Shown: one piece after another, positions 51,367 to 60,031 of the stretch
Position numbering within the stretch: position 1 is the stretch's first letter
Layout: each line of letters begins with the position of its first letter
Assembly: GCA_900113995.1 (NCBI GenBank)
Contig: FORK01000003.1
Location: 60,893-124,892, forward strand
Reading direction: 5' to 3'
Length of the DNA stretch: 64,000 nt
Source of the DNA: Ruminococcaceae bacterium D5
GTDB lineage: Bacteria > Bacillota > Clostridia > Oscillospirales > Ruminococcaceae
Made by a program: the position numbers and the translations under genes
Notes under the pieces: generated by a model
Databases searched by the model: none
Seen by the model: only the letters and a program-made list of their open reading frames with translations
Told to the model about the DNA's origin: nothing

Positions 51367-52149
51367 ATGGCGATCATTACAATGGGCATTGACGTTGGCT
51401 CAACCGCTTCCAAATGCATTGTGCTGAAGGATGGGAAAGAGATCATCGGCAAGGCGCTGACCGATGTCGGCGCCGGGACCAGCGGCCCCGAGCGGGTTGT
51501 CAGGTCCATTGTCGAGACGACCGGCATGCAGCTGGAGGAGATGGATTATATCCTCGCTACCGGCTACGGCCGCAATTCGTTCGAACAGGCACAGTCCCAG
51601 ATGAGCGAGCTTTCCTGCCATGCGCGGGGTGCGTACTTCCTTTTTCCCGAGGTTCACACCGTCATCGATATCGGCGGACAGGACGTCAAGGTCCTGCAGA
51701 TTGAAAACGGCGCGATGATCAACTTTCAGATGAACGACAAGTGCGCCGCCGGAACCGGACGGTTTCTGGACGTCATGGCGCGGGTGCTTGAGGTCAAGGT
51801 TTCCGACCTTGCGATGCTCGGCTCCCACTCTACCAAGAAGATCGGCATCAGTTCGACCTGCACCGTCTTTGCGGAAAGCGAGGTCATCAGCCAGCTTGCA
51901 CAGGGCACCGACAAGTGCGATATTATCAACGGCATCCATCATTCGATTTCCCACCGGGTCGCGGGGCTTGCCCACCGGGTCGGGGTGCGGGATCAGGTAG
52001 TGATGACCGGAGGCGTCGCACAGAATAGCGGCGTCGTGCAGGCTCTTGAGGAGGAATTGGGCCATAAGGTCTACACCTCGCCGATCACCCAGTATGTCGG
52101 GGCGCTGGGCGCCGCGCTCTTCGCCTATCAGAAGTGCATCAAAAAGTAA
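51367..52149 (+). CDS. hgdC: 2-Hydroxyglutaryl-CoA dehydratase activator (component A)
   Basis: A 260-residue ASKHA-fold ATPase (TMGIDVGSTASKCIVLKDG; VIDIGGQDVKVLQI) whose dimer holds one 4Fe-4S cluster. The cysteines are Cys126 (NDKCAAGTGRF) and Cys165 (SSTCTVFAESEV), each one residue from the positions in the Acidaminococcus enzyme. It uses ATP to inject an electron into HgdAB, the archerase mechanism. TAGGAGGATTTT precedes the ATG. Confidence 0.96.
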   Translation: MAIITMGIDVGSTASKCIVLKDGKEIIGKALTDVGAGTSGPERVVRSIVETTGMQLEEMDYILATGYGRNSFEQAQSQMSELSCHARGAYFLFPEVHTVIDIGGQDVKVLQIENGAMINFQMNDKCAAGTGRFLDVMARVLEVKVSDLAMLGSHSTKKIGISSTCTVFAESEVISQLAQGTDKCDIINGIHHSISHRVAGLAHRVGVRDQVVMTGGVAQNSGVVQALEEELGHKVYTSPITQYVGALGAALFAYQKCIKK

Positions 52150-52160
52150 AATCATGTTCG

Positions 52161-52191
52161 GGCTTCACGCGGTCGAAAGCCGCGTGAAGCC
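52161..52191 (+). other. Perfect 12-bp intercistronic hairpin
   Basis: GGCTTCACGCGG (52161-52172) pairs exactly with CCGCGTGAAGCC (52180-52191), loop TCGAAAG. It has no T-run, so it is more likely an RNA-processing or stability element between hgdC and hgdA than a terminator. Confidence 0.6.
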
Positions 52192-52223
52192 ATATCCTTA
52201 AAGATTCGGAGGTAAGAATCATC

Positions 52224-53690
52224 ATGGCTGAAACTGCAAAGCCCAAGAAGACCGTAAGTCCGGGCGTATTGGCTCTGCGCAAGGTGGTGGAGGATGTCTA
52301 TGCCGACGCCCGCATCGCCAAGCAGGAGGGAAAGCCGGTTGGCTGGTCCTCTTCAAAATTCCCCTGTGAGCTCTATGAGGCCTTTGGCCTGAATGTGGTA
52401 TATCCTGAGAACCAGGCCGCCGGTATCGCCGCCAACCGCGACGGCGAAGTGATGTGCCAGGCCGCTGAGGATCTCGGCTTCGATAACGACATCTGCGGCT
52501 ATGCCCGCATCAGCCTGGCTTATGCGGCCGGCAAGCGCGCTGCCAAGAAGCTCGACCCCGAGACGCTCGAATATGTCATCGACCCGAACTCCGGCAAACC
52601 CCTGAAGGATGAAAACGGCAACGTCGTCATCGATCCCGAGACCGGCAAGCCGAAGAAGGACCCCAAGACGCTGACCCCCTACACCGAGCTCGTCGATATC
52701 AACGAGCTTTGGGCAATGCCCGACGGTGAGGAGAAGGAAAAGCGTCTGGCCGCTATCAAGTCTTACCGTCAGATGCAGATGCCGATGCCCGATTTCGTGC
52801 TCTGCTGCAATAACATCTGCAACTGCATGACCAAGTGGTATGAGAATATCGCCCGGATGCACAACATCCCGTTGGTCATGGTCGATATCCCCTACAACAA
52901 CACCGTCGAGGTTGACGACGCCTATGTTGCGTACATCCGCGGCCAGTTCGATGACGCGATCAAGCAGTTGGAGAAGATCAGCGGACGCAAGTTCGACGAG
53001 AAGAAGTTCGAGGACGCCTGCGCCCATGCCAACCGCACCGCCAAGGCGTGGCTGAAGGTCTGCGACTACCTGCAGTATAAGCCCGCTCCCTACAGCGGCT
53101 TCGACCTCTTCAACCACATGGCTGACGTCGTAACCGCCCGCGGCCGTCGTGAGGCTGCCGAGGCGTTCGAGCTGCTCGCCACCGAGATGGAAGAGCATAT
53201 CAAAAACGGCACCACCACCACCCCGTTCCCGGAGCAGTTCCGCGTCATGTTTGAGGGCATCCCCTGCTGGCCCAAGCTGCCCGCGCTCTTTAAGCCCCTC
53301 AAAGCCAATGGCGTCAACGTGACCGCCGTTGTTTATGCGCCTGCCTTCGGCTTCGTCTACAACAATCTCGACGAGATGGTCCGCGCTTACTGCAAGGCCC
53401 CGAACTCGGTTTGTATCGAGCAGGGCGTTGACTGGCGCGAAGGAATCTGCCGCGACAACAAGGTTGACGGCGTGCTGGTGCACTATAACCGCAGCTGCAA
53501 GCCGTGGAGCGGCTATATGGCGGAGATGCAGCGCCGCTTCACCAAGGATCTCGGCGTTCCCACCGCTGGCTTCGACGGCGATCAGGCCGACCCCCGCAAC
53601 TTCAACGCCGCCCAGTATGAGACCCGCGTGCAGGGCCTCGTGGAGGCGATGCAGGAGAACAAACGCCTCAAAGAGGAGGGCAAGGCATAA
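52224..53690 (+). CDS. hgdA: 2-Hydroxyglutaryl-CoA dehydratase subunit alpha
   Basis: A 488-residue Fe-S subunit of component D (VGWSSSKFPCELYEAFGLNV; VMCQAAEDLGFDNDICGYAR; VLCCNNICNCMTKWYENIAR). Around residues 115-155 it carries a hydrophilic, self-similar insert (VIDPNSGKPLKDENGN, VVIDPETGKPKKDPKT) like that in the Acidaminococcus HgdA. With HgdB it dehydrates (R)-2-hydroxyglutaryl-CoA to glutaconyl-CoA by a ketyl-radical mechanism. GGAGGTAAG precedes the ATG. Confidence 0.95.
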   Translation: MAETAKPKKTVSPGVLALRKVVEDVYADARIAKQEGKPVGWSSSKFPCELYEAFGLNVVYPENQAAGIAANRDGEVMCQAAEDLGFDNDICGYARISLAYAAGKRAAKKLDPETLEYVIDPNSGKPLKDENGNVVIDPETGKPKKDPKTLTPYTELVDINELWAMPDGEEKEKRLAAIKSYRQMQMPMPDFVLCCNNICNCMTKWYENIARMHNIPLVMVDIPYNNTVEVDDAYVAYIRGQFDDAIKQLEKISGRKFDEKKFEDACAHANRTAKAWLKVCDYLQYKPAPYSGFDLFNHMADVVTARGRREAAEAFELLATEMEEHIKNGTTTTPFPEQFRVMFEGIPCWPKLPALFKPLKANGVNVTAVVYAPAFGFVYNNLDEMVRAYCKAPNSVCIEQGVDWREGICRDNKVDGVLVHYNRSCKPWSGYMAEMQRRFTKDLGVPTAGFDGDQADPRNFNAAQYETRVQGLVEAMQENKRLKEEGKA

Positions 53691-54838
53691 TGAGTATCGA
53701 AGTATTGCTGAATGAATTCAAGGAAGCCGCTGCCAGTCCGGCCAAACTCCTCAAGGAGTATAAGGCCGCCGGCAAGAAAGTGGTGGGCGTCCTGCCCTAC
53801 TATGCTCCCGAGGAGCTCGTCTATGCCGCCGGCATTGTGCCGATGGGAATCTGGGGCAGCAACACCAAGACCATCAACCGTGCCAAGGAGTACTGTGCCA
53901 CCTTCTACTGCACCATTGCGCAGCTTGCCCTTGAGATGCTGCTCGACGGTACGATGGATCAGCTCGACGGCATCATCACCCCCACCATCTGTGATACCCT
54001 GCGCCCGATGTCTCAGAACTTCCGGGTTTCGATGGGCGATAAGATGAAGGTCATTTTCCTGGCGCATCCGCAGAACCGCTTCGCAGATTTCGGCCTTAAG
54101 TTCTGCGCCGACCAGTACGGCCGCGTCCGCAAGCAGCTTGAGGAAATCGCCGGGGCGCCGATCACCGATGAGGCGATCCGCGAGGCGATCAAGGTCTACA
54201 ACCGCAGCCGCGCCGCCCGCCGCCGCTTTGCCAAGCTTGCGAGCGAGCACTGCGACGTGATCACTCCGGTTAAACGCAGCGCCGTTTTCAAGGCCTCCTA
54301 TTTCATGCTCAAGGATGCCTATACCAAAAAGCTCGAAGCGCTCAATACCGAGCTTGAGAAGCTGCCGGTATGTCACTGGAAGGGCGTTAAGGTTGTCACC
54401 TCCGGCATTATCTGCGACAATCCCAAGCTGCTGCAGATCTTTGAGGAGAACAATGTCGCCATCGCAGCCGACGATGTCGCCCATGAGAGCCGGATGATCC
54501 GGGTTGATGCGGCGGAGACTGGTGATCCGATGGAGGCGCTGGCCCGTCAGTTTGCCATGCAGGATTATGACATTCTGCTCTACGATCCCGCCTCGGCGGA
54601 GAACCGCCGCGGTGAATTCATCGCCCAGATGGTCAAGGAAAGCGGCGCACAGGGCTTGGTGCTCTTCATGCAGCAGTTCTGTGACCCTGAGGAGATGGAG
54701 TATCCCTGCCTCAAGAAGGCGCTTGACAATGCCGGAATCCCGCATATTAAGCTGGGCATCGACCAGCAGATGCGCGACTTCGGTCAGGCGGCGACCGCCA
54801 TCCAGGCGTTTGCCGACGTGCTGGAGATGAACAAGTAG
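53690..54838 (+). CDS. hgdB: 2-Hydroxyglutaryl-CoA dehydratase subunit beta
   Basis: A 382-residue partner of HgdA (VVGVLPYYAPEELVYAAGIVPMGIWG; TICDTLRPMSQNF; LFMQQFCDPEEMEYP) with the conserved cluster cysteines. Its ATG shares one base with the hgdA stop (TAATG), giving strict coupling. Last gene of the operon; a terminator and repeat copy F follow. Confidence 0.95.
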   Translation: MSIEVLLNEFKEAAASPAKLLKEYKAAGKKVVGVLPYYAPEELVYAAGIVPMGIWGSNTKTINRAKEYCATFYCTIAQLALEMLLDGTMDQLDGIITPTICDTLRPMSQNFRVSMGDKMKVIFLAHPQNRFADFGLKFCADQYGRVRKQLEEIAGAPITDEAIREAIKVYNRSRAARRRFAKLASEHCDVITPVKRSAVFKASYFMLKDAYTKKLEALNTELEKLPVCHWKGVKVVTSGIICDNPKLLQIFEENNVAIAADDVAHESRMIRVDAAETGDPMEALARQFAMQDYDILLYDPASAENRRGEFIAQMVKESGAQGLVLFMQQFCDPEEMEYPCLKKALDNAGIPHIKLGIDQQMRDFGQAATAIQAFADVLEMNK

Positions 54839-54858
54839 TCCTTCGATTTCTTAAAACA

Positions 54859-54892
54859 AAAAATCAGGTGCGGTTTATCGCACCTGATTTTT
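54859..54892 (+). terminator. Terminator of the glutaconate operon
   Basis: AAAAATCAGGTGCG and CGCACCTGATTTTT form a perfect 14-bp stem followed by CTTTTG. Confidence 0.9.
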
Positions 54893-55090
54893 CTTTTGTA
54901 TAGCTTTAGCACACAGAAGCACCAGCTCTGCTGATAAGGGTAAAAGCCTTCTCTTTCAGCAGAAAGAGGAGCGGGCTGATCACGGCAAATTTTGGACGTT
55001 GCCCGCCCGTGCGGCTCCGCCGGGAAATCCACGATCTTCTGCAATGTGTTGTACGTCCCGAGAGGAAGTTTTAAGAGGATCTATATGGCA
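54893..55090 (+). repeat. Dispersed terminator-linked repeat, copy F (diverged)
   Basis: It begins in the terminator tail with TTTTGTATAGCTTTAGCACA, then GAAGCACCAGC-TCT-GCTG. Downstream similarity fades after about 54990, although a GTTGCCCGCCCGTGCGG block and CCCGAGAGG near 55057 recall the 3-prime module. Same strand as hgdB. Confidence 0.6.
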
Positions 55091-55099
55091 TGGTTATGA

Positions 55100-55744
55100 T
55101 TATTCGGCCTTTTTCAACGCCTGCGCGTGCTTGCAGACCGGGGCCATCACACAGGCGCCGCACTGGGGACGGCGGGCGATGCAGACCGCACGTCCATGCA
55201 GCACTAGACGGTGGCAAAAGTCATTGGCCTTTTCCATCGGCAGGCAGGCGCGAAGCTCCCGCTCGGTTTTGAGCGGGTCCTTGGTGGTGGTCAGTCCGAG
55301 CAGATTGGTGATCCGGATGCAGTGGGTATCACAGACGACGGCGGGCTTATGATAAACATCTCCGATGATCAGGTTGGCGGTTTTGCGTCCCACACCCGGC
55401 AGGGTAAGCAGTGCCTCAATGGTGTCGGGAACCACCCCGCCGAATTCGGTGATCAGCTTTTGGGAGAGGGCGACGATGTCGCGTGCTTTTGTTTTATACA
55501 GCCCGCAGCTTTTGATGCACTCTCCGATTTCTTCAGGAGTGGCGGAGGCGAGCGCCTCCAGAGTGGGGTATTTGGCAAAAAGCCCTGGCGTGACGAGATT
55601 CACCCGTGCGTCTGTGCATTGTGCGGCCAGCCGCACCGAAATCAAAAGCTCATAGGGCTTTTCGTACTCCAGCGAGCAGACCGCGTCAGGATAGCATTCT
55701 TCCAGCAGACGCACCGCCTCGGCAGCGCGCTCTTTTTTTGTCAT
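55100..55744 (-). CDS. nth: Endonuclease III
   Basis: A 214-residue bifunctional DNA glycosylase/AP lyase. The helix-hairpin-helix is LPGVGRKTANLIIG with the catalytic Lys, and the catalytic Asp is in VVCDTHCIRITNLLG. The 4Fe-4S loop is C-x6-C-x2-C-x5-C in CIARRPQCGACVMAPVC. AAAGGAGG precedes the ATG. It lies 21 bases after the Sel1 gene on the same strand. Confidence 0.96.
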   Translation of the reverse strand: MTKKERAAEAVRLLEECYPDAVCSLEYEKPYELLISVRLAAQCTDARVNLVTPGLFAKYPTLEALASATPEEIGECIKSCGLYKTKARDIVALSQKLITEFGGVVPDTIEALLTLPGVGRKTANLIIGDVYHKPAVVCDTHCIRITNLLGLTTTKDPLKTERELRACLPMEKANDFCHRLVLHGRAVCIARRPQCGACVMAPVCKHAQALKKAE

Positions 55745-55765
55745 GGTTGTTTTCCTCCTTTGCGA

Positions 55766-58621
55766 TCAGGAAAAGAGTCCAAAAAATTTTTTCTTCTTTG
55801 GCATTTCCTGTGATTCTTTCCTGAGCTTTTCCAGCTCGTCCTTGGCCTCTTCACTGCCAAGCGCGGCGGCCTGTTCCAGCCAGTGCTTTGCCCGTTCAGG
55901 ATCTTTTTTGAATCCGTTGCGGCCTTCCAGTGACCAGCGCCCGAGAGTCAGCATCGCCCCTTTGTGATCCTTCGCGGCGGCCCTGCGGTAGTATTCCGCC
56001 GCCCTGCGCAGATCCTTGCGGACGCCGCTTCCCATTTCGTAGCAGAGGCCCAGATTATAGAGAGCTGAAACCGAACCCTTCTCTGCGGCCCGCTCGAACC
56101 ATCGAAAGGCTTCTTCCACGTCCTTCTGAACGCCGAGCCCCTTGTAGAGCAGATCCCCGAGATTGTTCTGGGCGGTGCCGTTGCCCAGTTCCGCGGCGCG
56201 GCGGTAAAGGGCGGCTGCCTGAACATAGTCCTGCGTAAGACCGCAGGCAGCCCGCGCGTAGCAGAGGCCCAGGTCGTTGATGGCAGGCGCGTAATCCTGC
56301 CCGGCGGCCTGACGGTAGCACTCTACGGCGTAAGCGTCATCCTGCCCGACGCCGTCTCCCTCCTCATAACAGCAGCCGAGCAGGTGCAGCGCGCGGGGGA
56401 ATCCCCGTTCTGCTGCCTGCCGAAACCAGTTGACTGCTTGGATTGAATCCTTTGCAACGCCGATACCGTTGAGGTAGCAATAGCCCAGATTGCACTGGGA
56501 GGCGGTGTGTCCGAGTTTTGCGGCTTTTTCATAATATTGGACTGCAATGGTTCGGTCGGTTTCCACGCCGGTTCCGAATTCGTAGCAGAGCCCAAGATCG
56601 CAAAGGGCGGGAGGATAGTTCTGTTCGGCGGCGAGCCGGTACCATTTGACGGCCTCTGAGATGTCGCGCGGGACTCCATCGCCGTTCTCACAGCAGCAGC
56701 CCAAAATTCTCTGGGCGCGGGCAAATCCCTGCGCGGCGGATTTTTGCAGCCATTCGACCGCCTGCTTTTCATTTTGTGTCACGCCGTTTCCGTTGAGGAG
56801 GCATACCGCAAGATTGCATTGAGAAGGTGCATGTCCCAACCGGCCGGCCTGCTCGTAAAGGGAGGCGGCCTTGGCAAGATCCACCTCCACCCCGGTGCCC
56901 AGTTCATAACAGAGGCCGAGGTCGCAGAGGGCGGGCGGATAATTCTGCCCGGCGGCAAGGGCATACCATTTGACTGCCTCGTCGATATTGCGCGGAACCC
57001 CGTCTCCGTTCTCGCAGCAGCAGCCGAGAAGCCGCTGGGCGCGGGCAAACCCTTGCGCGGCGGACTTTCGCAGCCACTCGACCGCTTTTTCATAATCCTG
57101 CGGCAGGCCGTTTCCGTTGAGATAACAGTAAGCAAGATTGCATTGCGCAGACGCGTGGCCGAGACGGCCCGACTGCTCATAGAATTCACAGGCTCTCTCA
57201 GGACTTTGTTCCACACCGGTCCCAAATTCATAACAGAGCCCGAGGTCGCAGAGGGCGGGCGGATAATTCTGCTTTGCCGCTAACCGGTACCACCCGACCG
57301 CTTCGCCGGAATTTTTTTCAACCCCGTCGCCGTTCTCATAACAGCAGCCGAGAAGCCGCTGGGCGCGGGGAAACTCCTGTGCGGCGGCCTTTCGCAGCCA
57401 TTCAACCGCTTTCACACTGTCCTTTGCGGTCCCGTTCCCATTGAGGAAGCAGACGGCGAGATTGCACTGCGCCGGAGCATAACCGGCTTCGCCGGCCTTT
57501 TGGTAATATTCGACGGCTTTCGCTAAATCGGACGGTACACCGGTCCCGAACTCGTAGCAGAGGCCGAGGTCGCAGAGGGCGGGCGGATAATTCTGCTTTG
57601 CCGCCAGCCGGTAAAGCCGCACCGCTTCATCGATGCTCTTTTCAACCCCGTCTCCGTTTTCATAGCAGCAGCCGAGAATCCGCTGGGCGCGGGCATAGTC
57701 CTGTTCAGTGGCCTTTTGCAGCCATGCGGCCGCCTGGGTAAGATCGCGCTCGACCCCGATGCCCTGAAGGTAGCAGACAGCGAGGTTACACTGCGCAGGA
57801 GCATTTCCCAGCATGGCCGCGCGGGTGTAAAGCTCGGCAGCTTTGGGAAGGTCTTTGGCGGTGCCGGTGCCAAACTCACAGCAGAGTCCCAGGTCGCAGA
57901 GTGCCGGAGCATATTCCTGAGCTGCGGCAAGGGTATAAAGCTCCATCGCGCGGGACATATCCTTTTCGACTCCGTCGCCGTATTCATAGCAGCGCCCAAG
58001 AATCCGCTGGGCGCGGGCATAGTCCTGTTCAGCGGCCTTTTGCAGCCATGCGGTTGCCTGAATGCAGTCCTTTTCCACCCCGATGGCGTTGAGATAGCAG
58101 ACTGCCAAATTACACTGAGCCGGGGCATAGCCCTGTTCAGCAGCGAGCGTGTAAAGCTCGGCGGCGCGTACCGGGTCCGCCTGCACACCACTGCCGTTTT
58201 CATAGCAAAGGCCGAGACTGCACTGGGCCGATGGAAAGTCCTGCGCGCTGCCCTGCTCCAGCAGCTCGACGGCCCGCGCTTCATCCTGTGCCACCCCGCT
58301 GCCGGTCAGCAGGCAGCGGGCGTAGGCCTCAAGCGCCCGCAGATCGCCCTGATCGGAGGACTTTTGAAACCAGCGGGCTGCTTTTGCCTCATTGGTTTTC
58401 ACGCCGTCGCCGGTGATATAGCGGACTGCAAGGTCATACTGCGACGAAGCGTCCCCGAGTTCTGCCTGGATGAGAAGCTGCTGAAAGTCCTCTTTGGATT
58501 TCCGCAGGTTTTCCACCGCCTTTTTCACGGAAAGAAAATCGACAAACACGACGTTCTGCGCCTGCGGATTCTCCTGATTCGGGTCTTTTTGAGAAGGATG
58601 ATTCCGGGTATTGTTTTCCAT
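55766..58621 (-). CDS. Very large Sel1-like repeat protein
   Basis: A 951-residue protein with no signal peptide. After a polar N-terminus (about 50 residues) it consists of about 24 consecutive Sel1-like repeats of 36 residues (pattern AQ-x-LG-x-CYE-x-GxGV-x-D-x-A-x-W-x-x-AA-x-Q), then a short basic/acidic tail. From repeats 3 to 20 the units fall into a recurring order of three types (CDLGLCYEFGTGV, CNLAVCYLNGNG, RILGCCYENGDGV), giving a 108-residue super-repeat. Sel1 solenoids are protein-protein scaffolds; the partner is unknown. ATG 58621 follows AAGGGGGAA; a longer frame lacks a site. Confidence 0.88.
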   Translation of the reverse strand: MENNTRNHPSQKDPNQENPQAQNVVFVDFLSVKKAVENLRKSKEDFQQLLIQAELGDASSQYDLAVRYITGDGVKTNEAKAARWFQKSSDQGDLRALEAYARCLLTGSGVAQDEARAVELLEQGSAQDFPSAQCSLGLCYENGSGVQADPVRAAELYTLAAEQGYAPAQCNLAVCYLNAIGVEKDCIQATAWLQKAAEQDYARAQRILGRCYEYGDGVEKDMSRAMELYTLAAAQEYAPALCDLGLCCEFGTGTAKDLPKAAELYTRAAMLGNAPAQCNLAVCYLQGIGVERDLTQAAAWLQKATEQDYARAQRILGCCYENGDGVEKSIDEAVRLYRLAAKQNYPPALCDLGLCYEFGTGVPSDLAKAVEYYQKAGEAGYAPAQCNLAVCFLNGNGTAKDSVKAVEWLRKAAAQEFPRAQRLLGCCYENGDGVEKNSGEAVGWYRLAAKQNYPPALCDLGLCYEFGTGVEQSPERACEFYEQSGRLGHASAQCNLAYCYLNGNGLPQDYEKAVEWLRKSAAQGFARAQRLLGCCCENGDGVPRNIDEAVKWYALAAGQNYPPALCDLGLCYELGTGVEVDLAKAASLYEQAGRLGHAPSQCNLAVCLLNGNGVTQNEKQAVEWLQKSAAQGFARAQRILGCCCENGDGVPRDISEAVKWYRLAAEQNYPPALCDLGLCYEFGTGVETDRTIAVQYYEKAAKLGHTASQCNLGYCYLNGIGVAKDSIQAVNWFRQAAERGFPRALHLLGCCYEEGDGVGQDDAYAVECYRQAAGQDYAPAINDLGLCYARAACGLTQDYVQAAALYRRAAELGNGTAQNNLGDLLYKGLGVQKDVEEAFRWFERAAEKGSVSALYNLGLCYEMGSGVRKDLRRAAEYYRRAAAKDHKGAMLTLGRWSLEGRNGFKKDPERAKHWLEQAAALGSEEAKDELEKLRKESQEMPKKKKFFGLFS

Positions 58622-58763
58622 TCTGGATTCCCCCTTGCGGCCATTCTGAAATTCGGATGACCGGTGCGCAAGCATCGGCCTGCCGTGACGGCTCCTGTCC
58701 GGGATATGCTGGTTCCACTATTATAGCGGAAAATCTGAAGTCCCGCAACAGAGAAAGGGACCA

Positions 58764-58808
58764 TGCAAAAGAAGACCGGTGCAAAACGCAGAATGCATTT
58801 TACACCGG
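58764..58808 (-). terminator. Orphan minus-strand terminator-like hairpin
   Basis: On the minus strand CCGGTGTAAAATGCA (58808-58794) pairs with TGCGTTTTGCACCGG (58790-58776) with two G-U wobbles, followed by TCTTCTTTTG. No gene is seen to its right, so it may end a small RNA or act as a leader element of the Sel1 gene. The remaining 58622-59083 stretch shows no supported gene. Confidence 0.4.
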
Positions 58809-59083
58809 CTGGGGCTCCGCGGCCCGGGCTCCTGTTTCAGATATTGGGCCGGACCGAGCGCGGCAGGGCAAATTCGGGCCAGTAGCGGCTGCGGCACGGC
58901 CGATTGGACGGGGACGGCGGCGTCACAGGAGTGCCGGAGGGCGGCCGATGCGCGCACCCTGCGTTTCCCGGACGATGATTTTGGCACCGGCAAGGCATAC
59001 TATCAACTCCAATGAATGTTGTTATCACATCCTATGCACCGCATTCCGAACAGGTTCCGGGTTTTGGACGGCGGCACCGTGGT

Positions 59084-59117
59084 TTGACAAAGATTCCCAA
59101 GTTCTCCGCGCTATAAT
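59084..59117 (+). promoter_or_regulatory. spoIIG promoter with 22-bp spacer (Spo0A type)
   Basis: Perfect TTGACA (59084-59089) and perfect TATAAT (59112-59117) are 22 bases apart. The Bacillus subtilis spoIIG promoter has the same abnormal spacing, which makes it dependent on Spo0A~P. A partial 0A-box-like TTCCGAA lies near 59044-59050. Confidence 0.75.
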
Positions 59118-59149
59118 GGGAGGGATCTCGACGGCAGGGGGAATGTGTC

Positions 59150-60031
59150 GTGCCGACGGTAATCTATGTAGATGTCCTTCTGGTACTGAATTTCGTCATC
59201 AATTTCCTGCTGCTGCGTCTCACCGCAGCTGCGGCCGGATGTCCGCCCCCGGCACTTCGTCTCGCCCTCGGCGCGGCGGTCGGCGCGGTGGGGGCCCTTT
59301 CTATTTTTGTTGCCTTCCCCGCGCAGATTGCCTGGCTTGCTTTCCGCCTGATGCTGGCGGCTGTCATGACGCGAATCGCCCTTCCCTGGGCGGGACTGCG
59401 GCGCTGGGCGGGATCGGTGCTCTGTCTGCTGGCGGTCAGTTTCCTTTTTTCCGGCGGCATGATCGCGCTCTCGCTGGCGCTGCGTCCGGCGGGAATGCTG
59501 ATGTCGCGCGGCGTATTCTACCTTGACCTCTCGGCGGCGGCGCTGCTGGGCGCCGCCACCCTTTGCTTCGTGCTGGCCTGCTGGTTTGAAAGAATTCTGC
59601 GCCGCCGTGCGCCGCGGGAACTGCGCTGCGAGGTGCTGGTTGGCGGGGAGAGCGGAAGCTGCAGCTTTGCGGCGCTGATCGACACCGGAAACAGTCTGGT
59701 GGAACCGTTTTCGCAAAAACCGGTCATCGTCTGCGAACGGGCGGCGGTAGCAGCCGCCCTGCCGCTGCTGGCGCACGCGGGAGAGGAGGGAATACCGGGA
59801 ATTCGGTACGTTTTTTATAAGACGGTCGGTTCTTCGGGGATACTGCCGGCCGTGGAACCGCCGCTTCTTCTAATCCGGACGGAGGGAGGGGAGTGGCGCA
59901 GCGCTGCCGGGGCCTACCTCGCGGTCACCGACCGGCCGCTGGAGGCGGGGGGCTGCCGCGCAGTAATGAATCCCGATCTGCTCAACCGGCCGGTCTCTGT
60001 CAATCATCAGAAAGTGGGGGAAACACTGTGA
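59150..60031 (+). CDS. spoIIGA: Sigma-E processing peptidase SpoIIGA
   Basis: A 293-residue membrane-embedded aspartic protease. Five hydrophobic segments fill residues 1-147. The soluble domain carries the catalytic [12 protein letters not shown], Asp178. It cleaves the pro-sequence of sigma-E in the mother cell during sporulation. The start is GTG 59150, after AGGGGG. Its TGA overlaps the sigE GTG. Confidence 0.93.
   Translation: MPTVIYVDVLLVLNFVINFLLLRLTAAAAGCPPPALRLALGAAVGAVGALSIFVAFPAQIAWLAFRLMLAAVMTRIALPWAGLRRWAGSVLCLLAVSFLFSGGMIALSLALRPAGMLMSRGVFYLDLSAAALLGAATLCFVLACWFERILRRRAPRELRCEVLVGGESGSCSFAALIDTGNSLVEPFSQKPVIVCERAAVAAALPLLAHAGEEGIPGIRYVFYKTVGSSGILPAVEPPLLLIRTEGGEWRSAAGAYLAVTDRPLEAGGCRAVMNPDLLNRPVSVNHQKVGETL

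Noticed and set aside
55766-58621. CRISPR-like or satellite array
   Set aside because: The 324-bp periodicity lies wholly inside one open frame and is explained by Sel1 protein repeats.
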